64,000 bases of DNA from Pedococcus bigeumensis (GTDB taxonomy: Bacteria > Actinomycetota > Actinomycetes > Actinomycetales > Dermatophilaceae). Position numbers and translations under genes: made by a program. Of this stretch, positions 41,134 through 49,676 are shown in pieces. How positions within the stretch are numbered: position 1 is the stretch's first letter; every line of letters begins with the position of its first letter. The notes under the pieces are model-generated. The model saw nothing but the letters and a program-made list of their open reading frames with translations, ran no database searches and was not told where the DNA came from. Location: the NCBI RefSeq assembly GCF_006438965.1, contig NZ_RCZM01000001.1, forward strand, positions 807,097 to 871,096. The letters run 5' to 3'.

Positions 41134-41976
41134 TTAGGCGTCGCCGGTCGCGACCGGTCGGTTCGGGTCGGTGATCCACTCGCTCCACGACCCGGCATAG
41201 AGGGCTGCCTCGATGCCGGCCTCGTGCAGGGCGAGCACCTCGTGGGCCGCAGTCACGCCCGATCCGCAGTAGGCCGCTACGGGTCCCGCCACCGGAAGCC
41301 CCTTGCGGGAGAAGATCTCTCGCAGCTGGTCTGCCGGCAGGAACCGTCCGTCCTCCTGGACGTACTCCGTCGTCGGCGCGCTGACCGCACCCGGCACCCG
41401 CCCCGCGACCGGGTCGATCGGCTCGACCTCGCCACGGAAGCGTTCGGGACTCCTCGCATCGAGCAGGACGCCGTCCCGGGCTGCCCGCGCCGCGCCGTCG
41501 GCGTCGACCACGGGCAGGCCACCGGCATGCGCCTCGAACGTCCCCAGCCCGGGCTCGGGCAGTTCCGTCGTCACAGGTCCACCAGCCGCCCGCCACGCCC
41601 TGAGACCACCGTCGAGGACGCGCACGTCGCTCGCGCCGAAGTGGCGCAGCACCCACCACGCCCGCGCCGCGGCATACCAGTCGCCCTGGTCGTAGACGAC
41701 GATGCGCGAGTCGTTCGACGCTCCGCAGCGCTGTGCCGCCGCACCAACGGCGTGGGCCTGGGGGAGCGGATGCCGACCGCCGCGGCCGGGAGGGCCGGCG
41801 AGCTCGGCGTCGAGGTCGACGTGGTGCGCGCGGGGGAGGTGCGCCGCGGCATACAGGTCCCGCCCGGGCGGGACAGCGGTGGTGGTGAGGTTCCACTGGA
41901 CGTCGATGAGGACCACGGAGCCCGGGTCGGTGGTGAGCTCCGCGAGGAGGTCGGGGGCGCTGACGAGGGCACGCAT
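41134..41976 (-). CDS. sseA: 3-mercaptopyruvate/thiosulfate sulfurtransferase
   Basis: The 280-aa protein has two rhodanese domains. The active-site loop YCGSGVTAAH has Cys237 with the CGSGVT signature found in mercaptopyruvate sulfurtransferases rather than CRKGVT of thiosulfate enzymes. An in-frame TTG at 41988 is an alternative start. It is divergent from dus. Confidence 0.87.
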   Translation of the reverse strand: MRALVSAPDLLAELTTDPGSVVLIDVQWNLTTTAVPPGRDLYAAAHLPRAHHVDLDAELAGPPGRGGRHPLPQAHAVGAAAQRCGASNDSRIVVYDQGDWYAAARAWWVLRHFGASDVRVLDGGLRAWRAAGGPVTTELPEPGLGTFEAHAGGLPVVDADGAARAARDGVLLDARSPERFRGEVEPIDPVAGRVPGAVSAPTTEYVQEDGRFLPADQLREIFSRKGLPVAGPVAAYCGSGVTAAHEVLALHEAGIEAALYAGSWSEWITDPNRPVATGDA

Positions 41977-42014
41977 TCGGCCAGTCAAGCATCAGATGGG
42001 ATACTGGGGGCGCC

Positions 42015-43232
42015 ATGACAGCCACCTCCACGCGCCAGAGCGCGCCGACCGCCGTGCTGCCACCGCTGCAGATCGGTCGCCACACCATCGAGTCGCCGGT
42101 GGTCCTGGCGCCCATGGCGGGCATCACGAACCGGGCGTTCCGCAAGCTGTGCCGCGAGTACGGCGAGCAGGGCCTCGAGCAGGGCGGCGCCAGCGGTGCG
42201 ACCTCGCTCTACGTCAGCGAGATGATCACCTCGCGCGCCCTCGTCGAGCGGACGCCGGAGTCGATGCGGCTGATCGAGCACGACCCGGACGAGAACCCTC
42301 GCTCCATCCAGCTCTACGGCGTCGACCCTGCGACCGTGGCGGCCGCCGTGCGCATGCTCGTCACCGAGGACCGCGCCGACCACATCGACCTCAACTTCGG
42401 CTGCCCGGTCCCCAAGGTCACCCGCAAGGGCGGCGGCGCCGCGCTGCCCTGGAAGCGCGACCTCTTCGAGGCCATCGTCACCGGCGCGGTCCGCGAGGCG
42501 AGCGGGTATGACGTGCCCGTCACCGTGAAGATGCGCAAGGGCATCGACGACACGCATCTCACCTATCTCGAGGCCGGGCTGATCGCCGAGCGGGCTGGTG
42601 TCGCCGCGGTCGCCCTGCACGGTCGCACCGCGTCGCAGGCCTACTCCGGTGAGGCCGACTGGAGCGCGATCGGGCGCCTCAAGGAGACGGTCCGGTCCAT
42701 CCCGGTGCTGGGCAACGGCGACATCTGGTCGGCCGAGGACGCCGTCCGGATGGCCTACGAGACCGGGTGTGACGGTGTCGTCGTCGGGCGTGGCTGCCTG
42801 GGCCGCCCGTGGCTGTTCACCGACCTCGCGGCAGCCTTCGCCGGCACGCCAGCGCGAGTCGAGCCCACCCTCGGCGAGGTGACGGCCACGATGCGTCGGC
42901 ACACGGAGTACCTCATCGACTTCTACGGGGACGAGTACAAGGCCTGCCGGGACATCCGCAAGCACATCGCCTGGTACCTCAAGGGTTTCCCGGCCGGTTC
43001 GACGGTGCGGCACCAGCTCGCGCTGGTCGACTCGCTGGCCGCGCTGGACCGGCTGATCGCCACGATGGACGCGTCGGCCCCGTGGCCCGGCGACGCTGCC
43101 GAGGGACAACGCGGGCGGGCCGGATCTCCGCGGCACGTCGCGCTTCCCGAGGGTTGGCTCGACAGCCAGGAGCTCAGCGAAGCCCACCGCCAGGCTGTGT
43201 CCGAGGCCGAGCTGTCCGTCTCCGGCGGCTGA
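42015..43232 (+). CDS. dusB: tRNA-dihydrouridine synthase, DusB type
   Basis: FMN enzyme reducing uridine in the tRNA D-loop. The 405-aa protein has APMAGITNRAFR (FMN loop), catalytic Cys130 in NFGCPVPKV, VALHGRTASQAY and the GRGCLGRPWLF phosphate motif. GATACT is nine bases before the ATG and no ribosome site is evident. The dus-dgt-dnaG neighbourhood is conserved in Actinobacteria, here interrupted by other genes. Confidence 0.93.
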   Translation: MTATSTRQSAPTAVLPPLQIGRHTIESPVVLAPMAGITNRAFRKLCREYGEQGLEQGGASGATSLYVSEMITSRALVERTPESMRLIEHDPDENPRSIQLYGVDPATVAAAVRMLVTEDRADHIDLNFGCPVPKVTRKGGGAALPWKRDLFEAIVTGAVREASGYDVPVTVKMRKGIDDTHLTYLEAGLIAERAGVAAVALHGRTASQAYSGEADWSAIGRLKETVRSIPVLGNGDIWSAEDAVRMAYETGCDGVVVGRGCLGRPWLFTDLAAAFAGTPARVEPTLGEVTATMRRHTEYLIDFYGDEYKACRDIRKHIAWYLKGFPAGSTVRHQLALVDSLAALDRLIATMDASAPWPGDAAEGQRGRAGSPRHVALPEGWLDSQELSEAHRQAVSEAELSVSGG

Positions 43233-43277
43233 CCTCGTCCCAGAGTCGCGGTCCGGGCGCAGGCGTAGGGTCCGCGC

Positions 43278-43838
43278 TCAGGCGCCTTGGCTGGCAGACC
43301 CGTGGGCGAGCGCCTCCAGCAGCGCTGCGTTGAAGGCCGGCAGGTCGTCGGGGTTACGGCTGGTGATGAGGTTGCCGTCCTGGACGACCTCCTTGTCGAC
43401 CCACTCGGCGCCGGCGTTGCGCAGGTCCGTCTGCAGGCTCGGCCAGCTCGTGACCGTGCGGTTCCGCAGGACGTCTGCCTCCACCAGCGTCCAGGGTGCG
43501 TGGCAGATGGCGGCGACCGGTTTGCCGCTCGCCACGAAGTCGCGGACGAAGGCGACAGCGTCTGCGTCGGTCCGCAGGGCGTCGGGGTTGGCCACCCCGC
43601 CCGGCAGCACGAGTGCGTCGAAGTCCGCCACCGAGGCTGAGCCCACTGTCTGGTCGACGGCGCGGGTCTCGGCCTTGTCCAGGTGGTCGTACGTCTGCAC
43701 CTCGCCGGATTCGGGTGACAGGAGGACGGCGGTGGCGCCGACGTCCAGGACTGCCTGCCAGGGTTCGGTGAGCTCGACCCGCTCGATGCCTTCCTTGGCG
43801 ACGAGGAAGGCGACGGTCTTGGTGGAGGTGGAAGTCAT
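43278..43838 (-). CDS. DJ-1/PfpI family protein
   Basis: The 186-aa protein has the nucleophile elbow AAICHAPW (Cys112, His113) and the acidic residue in FLVAKEGIERVELT. PfpI/YhbO/YajL-type proteins act as stress-induced glyoxalases or deglycases; exact activity is unknown. GGTGGAGG precedes the ATG. The C-terminal end is 45 bp from dus (convergent). Confidence 0.88.
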   Translation of the reverse strand: MTSTSTKTVAFLVAKEGIERVELTEPWQAVLDVGATAVLLSPESGEVQTYDHLDKAETRAVDQTVGSASVADFDALVLPGGVANPDALRTDADAVAFVRDFVASGKPVAAICHAPWTLVEADVLRNRTVTSWPSLQTDLRNAGAEWVDKEVVQDGNLITSRNPDDLPAFNAALLEALAHGSASQGA

Positions 43839-43882
43839 GCCTCCACCCTGCGTCAAGTCGCTGACCAGCGCAAATACAGGAC

Positions 43883-45310
43883 TCAGGGTGGCGGGAGGAC
43901 GGTGCCGAGGCGTCGGATGGCTGCGGGGACCTGGTCCGCAGTGATCCGGCGGAACCCCATCGCCAGACCCGGCCGCGGCGTGGTGTCGAGGAACCGCACC
44001 GACACCGGTTCGAGCGACACTCCGGCGCCCGCCGCGGCCCGGGCCACGGCCACGTCGTCCACGGTGCGGTCGACGAAGTAGGTGCACAGGTGCAGCCCCG
44101 CCGCGGAGGGCAGCACCTCGAGGACGCCCGCCGGGAGGCTCGCCAGCCCGCGCAGCAGCGCGGTGCGGCGCTCCGCGTAGATCCGGGTGACCCTGCGGAC
44201 GTGGGCGGACAGCAGGCCCTCGGACATGAACCGTGCGAGCGCGCCCTGGGTGACGGCGTCACCCTGCCAGTCGGTCAGCAGCTTGGCCTGCCGCAACGTG
44301 TCCTGAAGCGACTGCGGCGCAATCAGGTAGCCCACCCGCAGCGACGGCATCAGTGTCTTCGAGAACGACCCGACGTAGACCACCCGCCCGTCGCGGTCGA
44401 GGCTCTGCAGCGGCGCGAGCGGCCGGTTCTCGAACCGGAACTCGCTGTCGTAGTCGTCCTCCACGATCACCGCGTTGCGTCGAGCGGCCCACTCCAGCAA
44501 CGCGATCCGGCGCCGCAGTGACATCACGGCGCCGGTCGGAAACTGGTGTGAAGGGGTGACGTAGACGATCCGGGCAGTCCGGGGCAGGTCCTCGACGACA
44601 AGACCCTCGGCGTCGACACGGACCCCGACCACTCGGGCGCCGTGCAGGGCGAAGAGCCGGGTCGCGGCGGTGTAGCCGGGGTCCTCGACGACCACCACGT
44701 CACCGGGATCGACAACCGCCCGCGCGACGACGTCCAGCGCCTGCTGGGCCCCGTTGGTGAGCAGCACGTCCGCCGGGCCGGCGACGACGGACCGGGACAG
44801 GCCGGCATACCTGGCGATCTCGCGGCGCAGTCCCTCGTCGCCGTGGCCTTCGTAGGCGGAGGCGGCCAGCAGTGACGGTCGCAGGGTGGCCGACACCAGA
44901 CGCCGCCACGCGGCGAGAGGGAACAGCGAGGTGTCCGGGCCACCAACCGACAGGTCGAACTCGCTGGGCGGCGCGTCGGGGACCGGTGAGGGCAGGGTGG
45001 CCCACACGGCGCGCGGTCGCACGTCGCCCACCGGTGCCTGTCGGGTGCGGTGCGGCACGACGTCGCGGCAGACGAAGGTGCCCGACCCCACCCTCGTCAC
45101 GAGGAAGCCTTCGGCAGTGAGCCGGTCGTAGGCCGTGGTGACGGTCCCGCGCGACACGCCCAGCTTTGCGGCCAGCTCGCGCGTCGGAGGCACCTTGGCA
45201 CCCGTGGGCAACCTGCCGTCGACGATCGCGTCGAGCAGGTGCTGGTAGAGGGTCGACGCGCGGTCGCCGACGCCGACGCCGTCGAGGGCCGAAGCCAGGT
45301 GCAGGTCCAC
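43883..45310 (-). CDS. MocR/PdxR-type transcriptional regulator
   Basis: The 475-aa protein joins a GntR winged helix (LYQHLLDAIVDGRLPTGAKVPPTRELAAKLGVSRGTVTTAYDRL) to a fold-type I aminotransferase domain with PLP lysine in GSFSKTLMPSLRVGYL. Such regulators sense PLP or amino compounds. GTG 45310 is six bases after TAGGCT on the minus strand, so leaderless. Divergent from an APC permease across direct repeats, its probable target. Confidence 0.92.
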   Translation of the reverse strand: MDLHLASALDGVGVGDRASTLYQHLLDAIVDGRLPTGAKVPPTRELAAKLGVSRGTVTTAYDRLTAEGFLVTRVGSGTFVCRDVVPHRTRQAPVGDVRPRAVWATLPSPVPDAPPSEFDLSVGGPDTSLFPLAAWRRLVSATLRPSLLAASAYEGHGDEGLRREIARYAGLSRSVVAGPADVLLTNGAQQALDVVARAVVDPGDVVVVEDPGYTAATRLFALHGARVVGVRVDAEGLVVEDLPRTARIVYVTPSHQFPTGAVMSLRRRIALLEWAARRNAVIVEDDYDSEFRFENRPLAPLQSLDRDGRVVYVGSFSKTLMPSLRVGYLIAPQSLQDTLRQAKLLTDWQGDAVTQGALARFMSEGLLSAHVRRVTRIYAERRTALLRGLASLPAGVLEVLPSAAGLHLCTYFVDRTVDDVAVARAAAGAGVSLEPVSVRFLDTTPRPGLAMGFRRITADQVPAAIRRLGTVLPPP

Positions 45311-45325
45311 CCAGCCAGCCTAGAT

Positions 45326-45372
45326 TGGTCCAATCAGTTTGGCGAGAAGTGGACCTTCTCGACGGTCCAATC
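45326..45372. promoter_or_regulatory. Direct repeats GGTCCAATC, candidate MocR operator
   Basis: GGTCCAATC at 45327-45335 and 45364-45372, 37 bp apart. An inverted GTGGACC lies at 45350-45356 between them. The left copy has the short dyad ATTGG-T-CCAAT. Widely spaced direct repeats are typical of MocR operators. Confidence 0.68.
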
Positions 45373-45390
45373 GGACGGCAGGCTGAAGGC

Positions 45391-46749
45391 ATGACCACGA
45401 CGACCGCCCCTCGCACCGGGCTCTCCGTCCCGCAGGGCACCGCACTGTCGATCGGCGCTGTCCTCGGAACCGGCGTCATCACCCTCCCGGCCCTCGCCGC
45501 CGGCATCGCCGGACCGGCCTCGCTCGTCGCCTGGGCGGCCCTGGTGCTGCTCAGCATCCCGCTCGCGTCGACCTTCGCCGCGATGGGTGCGCGGTTCCCC
45601 GACAGCGGTGGGGTCTCGACGTATGTGCGACGCGCCTTCGGACCCAAGGCTTCTGCTGCCGTCGGCTGGTGCTTCTACTTCGCGGTGCCCGTCGGTGCGC
45701 CGCCGGCCTCGCTGATGGCCGGAGGCTACGTCTCCGACGCCGTGGGGGGTGGACGCACGGTGACGGTCACGGTCGCCGCCTCGCTCATCGTCGGGGTCGC
45801 CCTGATGAATGCCGCCGGGCTGCGCCTGTCCGGACGCGTCCAGCTCGGCCTCACCGCCGTCCTCGCGACCCTCATGCTGTTCACGATCGTGGCGGCGCTG
45901 CCGCACGCCAGGATCGTCAACCTGCAGCCGTTCGCCCCCCACGGGTGGGCCGCCGTCGGGTCGGCTGCTGCGCTGCTCGTCTGGGGCTTCGCGGGCTGGG
46001 AGGCGGTGGCCTCGCTCGCGGGGGACTACCGGCGACCCGCCCGCGACGTGCCGCTCGCGACCGCCATCGCGCTGGGCGTCGTCGGAACCCTCTACCTCGC
46101 CCTGGCGGCCACCAGCCTGATGGTGCTCGGGCCCGCCACGGGATCCAGCGAGGCGCCGTTGTCCGACCTGCTCGCCGCCGGCGTGGGCGGGGAAGTGCGG
46201 ATCGTCACGGCGGTGGTGGCCGTCCTGCTCACCGTCGGGGCGATGAACGCCTACTACGCGGGAGGTTCCCGGCTGGGAGCGGCGCTGGCGCGCGACGGTG
46301 CGCTGCCGGCATACCTCGCGAAGGGCTCTGGTGCAGGCGAGGTGCCGCGGCGCAGCCTGGCCCTCATCGCCGTGCAGTCGGTGCTGTGGCTGGCCGCCAC
46401 CGAGGTGCTGCACCTGGGCCTGACCCCGTTGATGCTGCTCGCCACGGGCTGCTTCACCCTCGTCTACGTCCTGGGGACCGGCGCGGCCGTGCGGTTGCTC
46501 CCGCGCGGGACGAGGGCCTGGTGGACGGCGGTGGTTGCCCTCACCTCCGTGCTCGGGCTGCTCGCGATGAACGGCTGGCACGTCGGGTGGGCGCTCGGGG
46601 TCGCTGCGGCGGCCGTCGGCTACCAGACGTGGAGCGCCCGTCGGAGGGTCGTGGCAGGCTTCGCCCATGACGCGCAAGGGGACGCCGAAGCAGCTCGGCA
46701 CGCCGGGCGGGACGCCGGACAGACCTGCGACCTTCTTCTCGGGGCCTGA
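45391..46749 (+). CDS. APC-superfamily amino-acid permease
   Basis: The 452-aa protein has about 12 hydrophobic helices, GAVLGTGVITLPALAAGIAGP in helix 1 and GVSTYVRRAFGPKASAAVGW in helices 2-3. It is close to the YjeH/amino-acid efflux branch, but import is possible. GAAGG precedes the ATG. Divergent from the MocR regulator. The final 83 bp overlap the next gene, and the tail beyond the last helix is hydrophilic and not conserved, so the stop may be a late, neutral one. Confidence 0.87.
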   Translation: MTTTTAPRTGLSVPQGTALSIGAVLGTGVITLPALAAGIAGPASLVAWAALVLLSIPLASTFAAMGARFPDSGGVSTYVRRAFGPKASAAVGWCFYFAVPVGAPPASLMAGGYVSDAVGGGRTVTVTVAASLIVGVALMNAAGLRLSGRVQLGLTAVLATLMLFTIVAALPHARIVNLQPFAPHGWAAVGSAAALLVWGFAGWEAVASLAGDYRRPARDVPLATAIALGVVGTLYLALAATSLMVLGPATGSSEAPLSDLLAAGVGGEVRIVTAVVAVLLTVGAMNAYYAGGSRLGAALARDGALPAYLAKGSGAGEVPRRSLALIAVQSVLWLAATEVLHLGLTPLMLLATGCFTLVYVLGTGAAVRLLPRGTRAWWTAVVALTSVLGLLAMNGWHVGWALGVAAAAVGYQTWSARRRVVAGFAHDAQGDAEAARHAGRDAGQTCDLLLGA

Positions 46750-47350
46750 GGAGTTCGGCGCCTGGCTGGCAGCCAACCACGACACCGCCACCGAGCTCTG
46801 GATGGGGCTGCGCAAGAGGCACGTAGCCGATCGCGGCCTCACCTGGGAGCAGGCGGTCATCGAGGCGCTCTGCTGGGGCTGGATCGACTCCGTCGCCCAA
46901 GGCGTCGACGAGGACTCCAGGCGTCAGCGGTGGACCCCCCGCAAGCCCACCAGCAACTGGAGTGCCATCAACATCGCGACGGTCGAGCGGCTCAAGACCG
47001 AGGGGCGGATGCAGCCGTCCGGTCTCGCCGCCTACGAGCGGCGGCGGGCAGACCGGTCTGGCATCTACTCCTACGAGTCGCTCGGCGAGATAGAGCTGGC
47101 GCCGGAGTATGCCGCCCGGCTGGCTGCAGACCCCGCGGCCAGCGCCTTCTGGGAGATCGCCACGGCGACCTACAAGAAGCTCGCGCGGCACTGGGTGATG
47201 ACGGCCAAGCAGGAGGCCACCCGCGACAAGCGGATGGCCCAGCTGCTGGCGGACAGCGCTGCCGGCAGGCTGATCCCCAGCCAGCGCTACGGCAACCAGC
47301 CGAGGTGGGTGGAGCGGGCTGCCGAAGCAGCGCGGGCTGCGCAGCCGTAG
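46667..47350 (+). CDS. YdeI/OmpD-associated family protein
   Basis: The 227-aa protein has the signatures ATFFSGPEEFGAWLAANHDT and EALCWGWIDSVAQGVDEDS, with Arg/Trp-rich core RWTPRKPTSNWSAINIATVERL. Function in the family is unknown. CAGGCT six bases before ATG with no ribosome site suggests a leaderless internal promoter inside the end of the permease gene, with which it overlaps by 83 bp in another frame. Confidence 0.85.
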   Translation: MTRKGTPKQLGTPGGTPDRPATFFSGPEEFGAWLAANHDTATELWMGLRKRHVADRGLTWEQAVIEALCWGWIDSVAQGVDEDSRRQRWTPRKPTSNWSAINIATVERLKTEGRMQPSGLAAYERRRADRSGIYSYESLGEIELAPEYAARLAADPAASAFWEIATATYKKLARHWVMTAKQEATRDKRMAQLLADSAAGRLIPSQRYGNQPRWVERAAEAARAAQP

Positions 47351-47353
47351 GCT
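47348..47353 (+). promoter_or_regulatory. -10 hexamer TAGGCT of dgt
   Basis: TAGGCT, overlapping the upstream stop codon TAG, ends exactly seven bases before the dgt GTG and no Shine-Dalgarno is present. Confidence 0.6.
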
Positions 47354-47360
47354 CGGCACC

Positions 47361-48590
47361 GTGGCTTACAGTTCGGTGGACCGGGAGCGTTGGGTGCCGG
47401 AGGACCCCGCCAACAGGCGTGCCGACCGTGACGACTTCGCCCGCGACCGGGCTCGTCTGGTGCACTCCGCCTCGCTGCGCCGGTTGTCGGCCAAGACCCA
47501 GGTCGTGCAGCCCAGCGACGACGACTTCGTCCGCAACCGGCTGACGCACAGCCTCGAGGTGGCCCAGATCGGCCGCGAGTTCGGCGAGGCCCTCGGCTGC
47601 AGCGCCGACGTCGTCGACTCCGCCTGCCTCGCGCACGACCTCGGGCACCCGCCGTTCGGCCACAACGGCGAACGCGCCCTCGATGACATCGCGGCCGACA
47701 TCGGCGGCTTCGAGGGCAACGCCCAGACGCTGCGCCTGCTGACCCGCCTCGAGCCCAAGCGGGTCCACCCCGACGGCCGGCCGGCCGGTCTCAACCTCAC
47801 CCGGGCCACCCTGGACGCGGCCAGCAAGTACCCGTGGGTGCGCGGCGAAAGCGACACTCCCACAAGGAAGTTCGGCGTGTATGCCGATGACCTGCCGGTC
47901 TTTGACTGGTTCCGGGAGGGCAGGGAGCCCGGAGAGCGCTGCATCGAGGCCGACGTCATGGACTGGTCCGATGATGTCGCCTACTCGGTGCACGACGTCG
48001 AGGACGCGATCGCCTCGGGCCGCCTCGACGTCCGGCGACTGCGCGACACCATCGATGTCGACTCGGTGCTGGCCGTCGCCACCGGGCTCTACGCCGCCGA
48101 CCTAGGCGTCGACGCCCTCGGCGCGGCGCTGGAACGCGTGCTGGCCAGCGGAGCCGTGCCCACGGCATACGACGGATCGCGGGTGGACCGGGCAGCCCTC
48201 AAGGATATGACCTCACGGCTGATCGGGCGGTTCGTCCACGGCGTCGAGGTGGCCACTCGCGAGCGGCACGGGGACGGGCCGCTGACCCGCTACGCCGCCG
48301 ACCTCGTGGTCCCCGACGACACCCGCGCGGAGTGCGCGGTCCTCAAGGCGGTGGCCGCCCACTTCGTCATGAACGCCCGGGAGCGGATCGACGTGCACAC
48401 CCGGCAGCGCGAGGTCGTGGCGGACCTGGTGGCCGGCTACCAGCAGGACCCGGTCGGACGGCTGGACCCGGACCTGCTCGGCGACTGGAAGTCCGCCGAC
48501 TCCGATGCCGCCGCACTGCGTGTCGTCGTCGACCAGGTGGCTTCCCTCACCGACGTGCGGGCGGAGTACCTGCACCGGGCTTGGAGCTGA
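47361..48590 (+). CDS. dgt: Deoxyguanosinetriphosphate triphosphohydrolase-like protein
   Basis: HD-domain enzyme hydrolysing dNTPs to deoxynucleosides. In the 409-aa protein the metal ligands are H63 (RLTHSLEVAQ), H92-D93 in AHDLGHPPFGH and D in DWSDDVAYSVHD. The dgt-dnaG linkage is common in Actinobacteria, but here the iron ABC operon lies between them on the other strand. Confidence 0.93.
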   Translation: MAYSSVDRERWVPEDPANRRADRDDFARDRARLVHSASLRRLSAKTQVVQPSDDDFVRNRLTHSLEVAQIGREFGEALGCSADVVDSACLAHDLGHPPFGHNGERALDDIAADIGGFEGNAQTLRLLTRLEPKRVHPDGRPAGLNLTRATLDAASKYPWVRGESDTPTRKFGVYADDLPVFDWFREGREPGERCIEADVMDWSDDVAYSVHDVEDAIASGRLDVRRLRDTIDVDSVLAVATGLYAADLGVDALGAALERVLASGAVPTAYDGSRVDRAALKDMTSRLIGRFVHGVEVATRERHGDGPLTRYAADLVVPDDTRAECAVLKAVAAHFVMNARERIDVHTRQREVVADLVAGYQQDPVGRLDPDLLGDWKSADSDAAALRVVVDQVASLTDVRAEYLHRAWS

Positions 48591-48608
48591 CGCGAGCTCG
48601 TCGTTGGG

Positions 48609-49676
48609 TCAGCCCTGGTGCTCGAACGCCCGGGCCTCGCCGACGACGGACAGGCCGACGATCGACCCGGTGTGCGGGACGTCCGAGCCGTTGACGCGGG
48701 CGGTCACCACGGTGTGGTCGGCCTGCAGGCGCAGCGCCACCAGCGCATCGTGGCCGAAGTAGGTCGTCGACAGCACCTCGGCGCACGGGATCCCGGGTGC
48801 CATGTCGCGCAGCAGGATCTGCTCGGGACGGATGAGCACGTCGACCGTGCCGGCCGGGGCCGGTTGGTGGACCACCAGGCGTCCGAGCGCGGTGTTCACC
48901 ACCGCACCGTCGGCACCGTCGGGGCCCTCGCCCACGTCCGCGGTCCCACGCAGGAAGACCGCGTCGCCGAGGAAGGCCGCCGCGTGCCGGTCCGCCGGAG
49001 TGCTGTAGACCTCGGACGGCGCGCCCACCTGGGAGAACCGACCATCGTGCATGATCGCGACCTGGTCGGCGAAGGACAGTGCCTCAGCCTGGTCGTGGGT
49101 GACCAGCACGACGGTGACGTCCTCGTGGGCGAGAGCCTGCGCGACGGCCTCGCGGGTCGAGGAGCGCAGGCCCGCATCGAGCGACGAGAACGGTTCGTCG
49201 AGCAGCACGACCGTGGGTCGCCGTGCCAGTGCCCGGGCCAGCGCCACTCGCTGCTGCTGGCCACCCGAGAGCTGGTCGGGTCGGCGAGCCGCGAGGTCGG
49301 GGGACAGGCCCACCAGCTCGAGCAGCTCACCGACTCGTTCGCCGGCGCGACGAGCGTGTCGCGGGAGTCCGTAGGACACGTTGGCCCCGACGCTCAGGTG
49401 CGGGAAGAGGTTGCCCTCCTGGGCGACGTAGCCGATGCCCCGCTTCTCGGGCGCGACCCACACTCCCGGGCCGGCCACTGTCCGGTCGCCGAGCTGCACG
49501 ATCCCCTCGTCGGCAGGCTGGAACCCGGCGACGACACGCAGCAGCGTGGTCTTGCCGCATCCGGACGCACCAAGGATCGCCGAAGTGGTGCCCGAGGGAA
49601 CGACGAGGTCGAGCCCGTGCAGCACGGGTCGGCCGTCGTAGGACGCGGCGACGCCGGAGATGCGCAGCGTGGTCAC
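48609..49676 (-). CDS. fbpC: Iron(III) ABC transporter ATP-binding protein
   Basis: The 355-aa ATPase has Walker A GASGCGKTT, signature [17 protein letters not shown], Walker B VVLLDEPFSSLD and H-loop VTHDQ; the C-terminal TOBE-like domain covers about 240-355. GTG overlaps the permease stop (GTGA). The iron call comes from the IdeR box and binding protein of the same operon. Confidence 0.9.
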   Translation of the reverse strand: MTTLRISGVAASYDGRPVLHGLDLVVPSGTTSAILGASGCGKTTLLRVVAGFQPADEGIVQLGDRTVAGPGVWVAPEKRGIGYVAQEGNLFPHLSVGANVSYGLPRHARRAGERVGELLELVGLSPDLAARRPDQLSGGQQQRVALARALARRPTVVLLDEPFSSLDAGLRSSTREAVAQALAHEDVTVVLVTHDQAEALSFADQVAIMHDGRFSQVGAPSEVYSTPADRHAAAFLGDAVFLRGTADVGEGPDGADGAVVNTALGRLVVHQPAPAGTVDVLIRPEQILLRDMAPGIPCAEVLSTTYFGHDALVALRLQADHTVVTARVNGSDVPHTGSIVGLSVVGEARAFEHQG

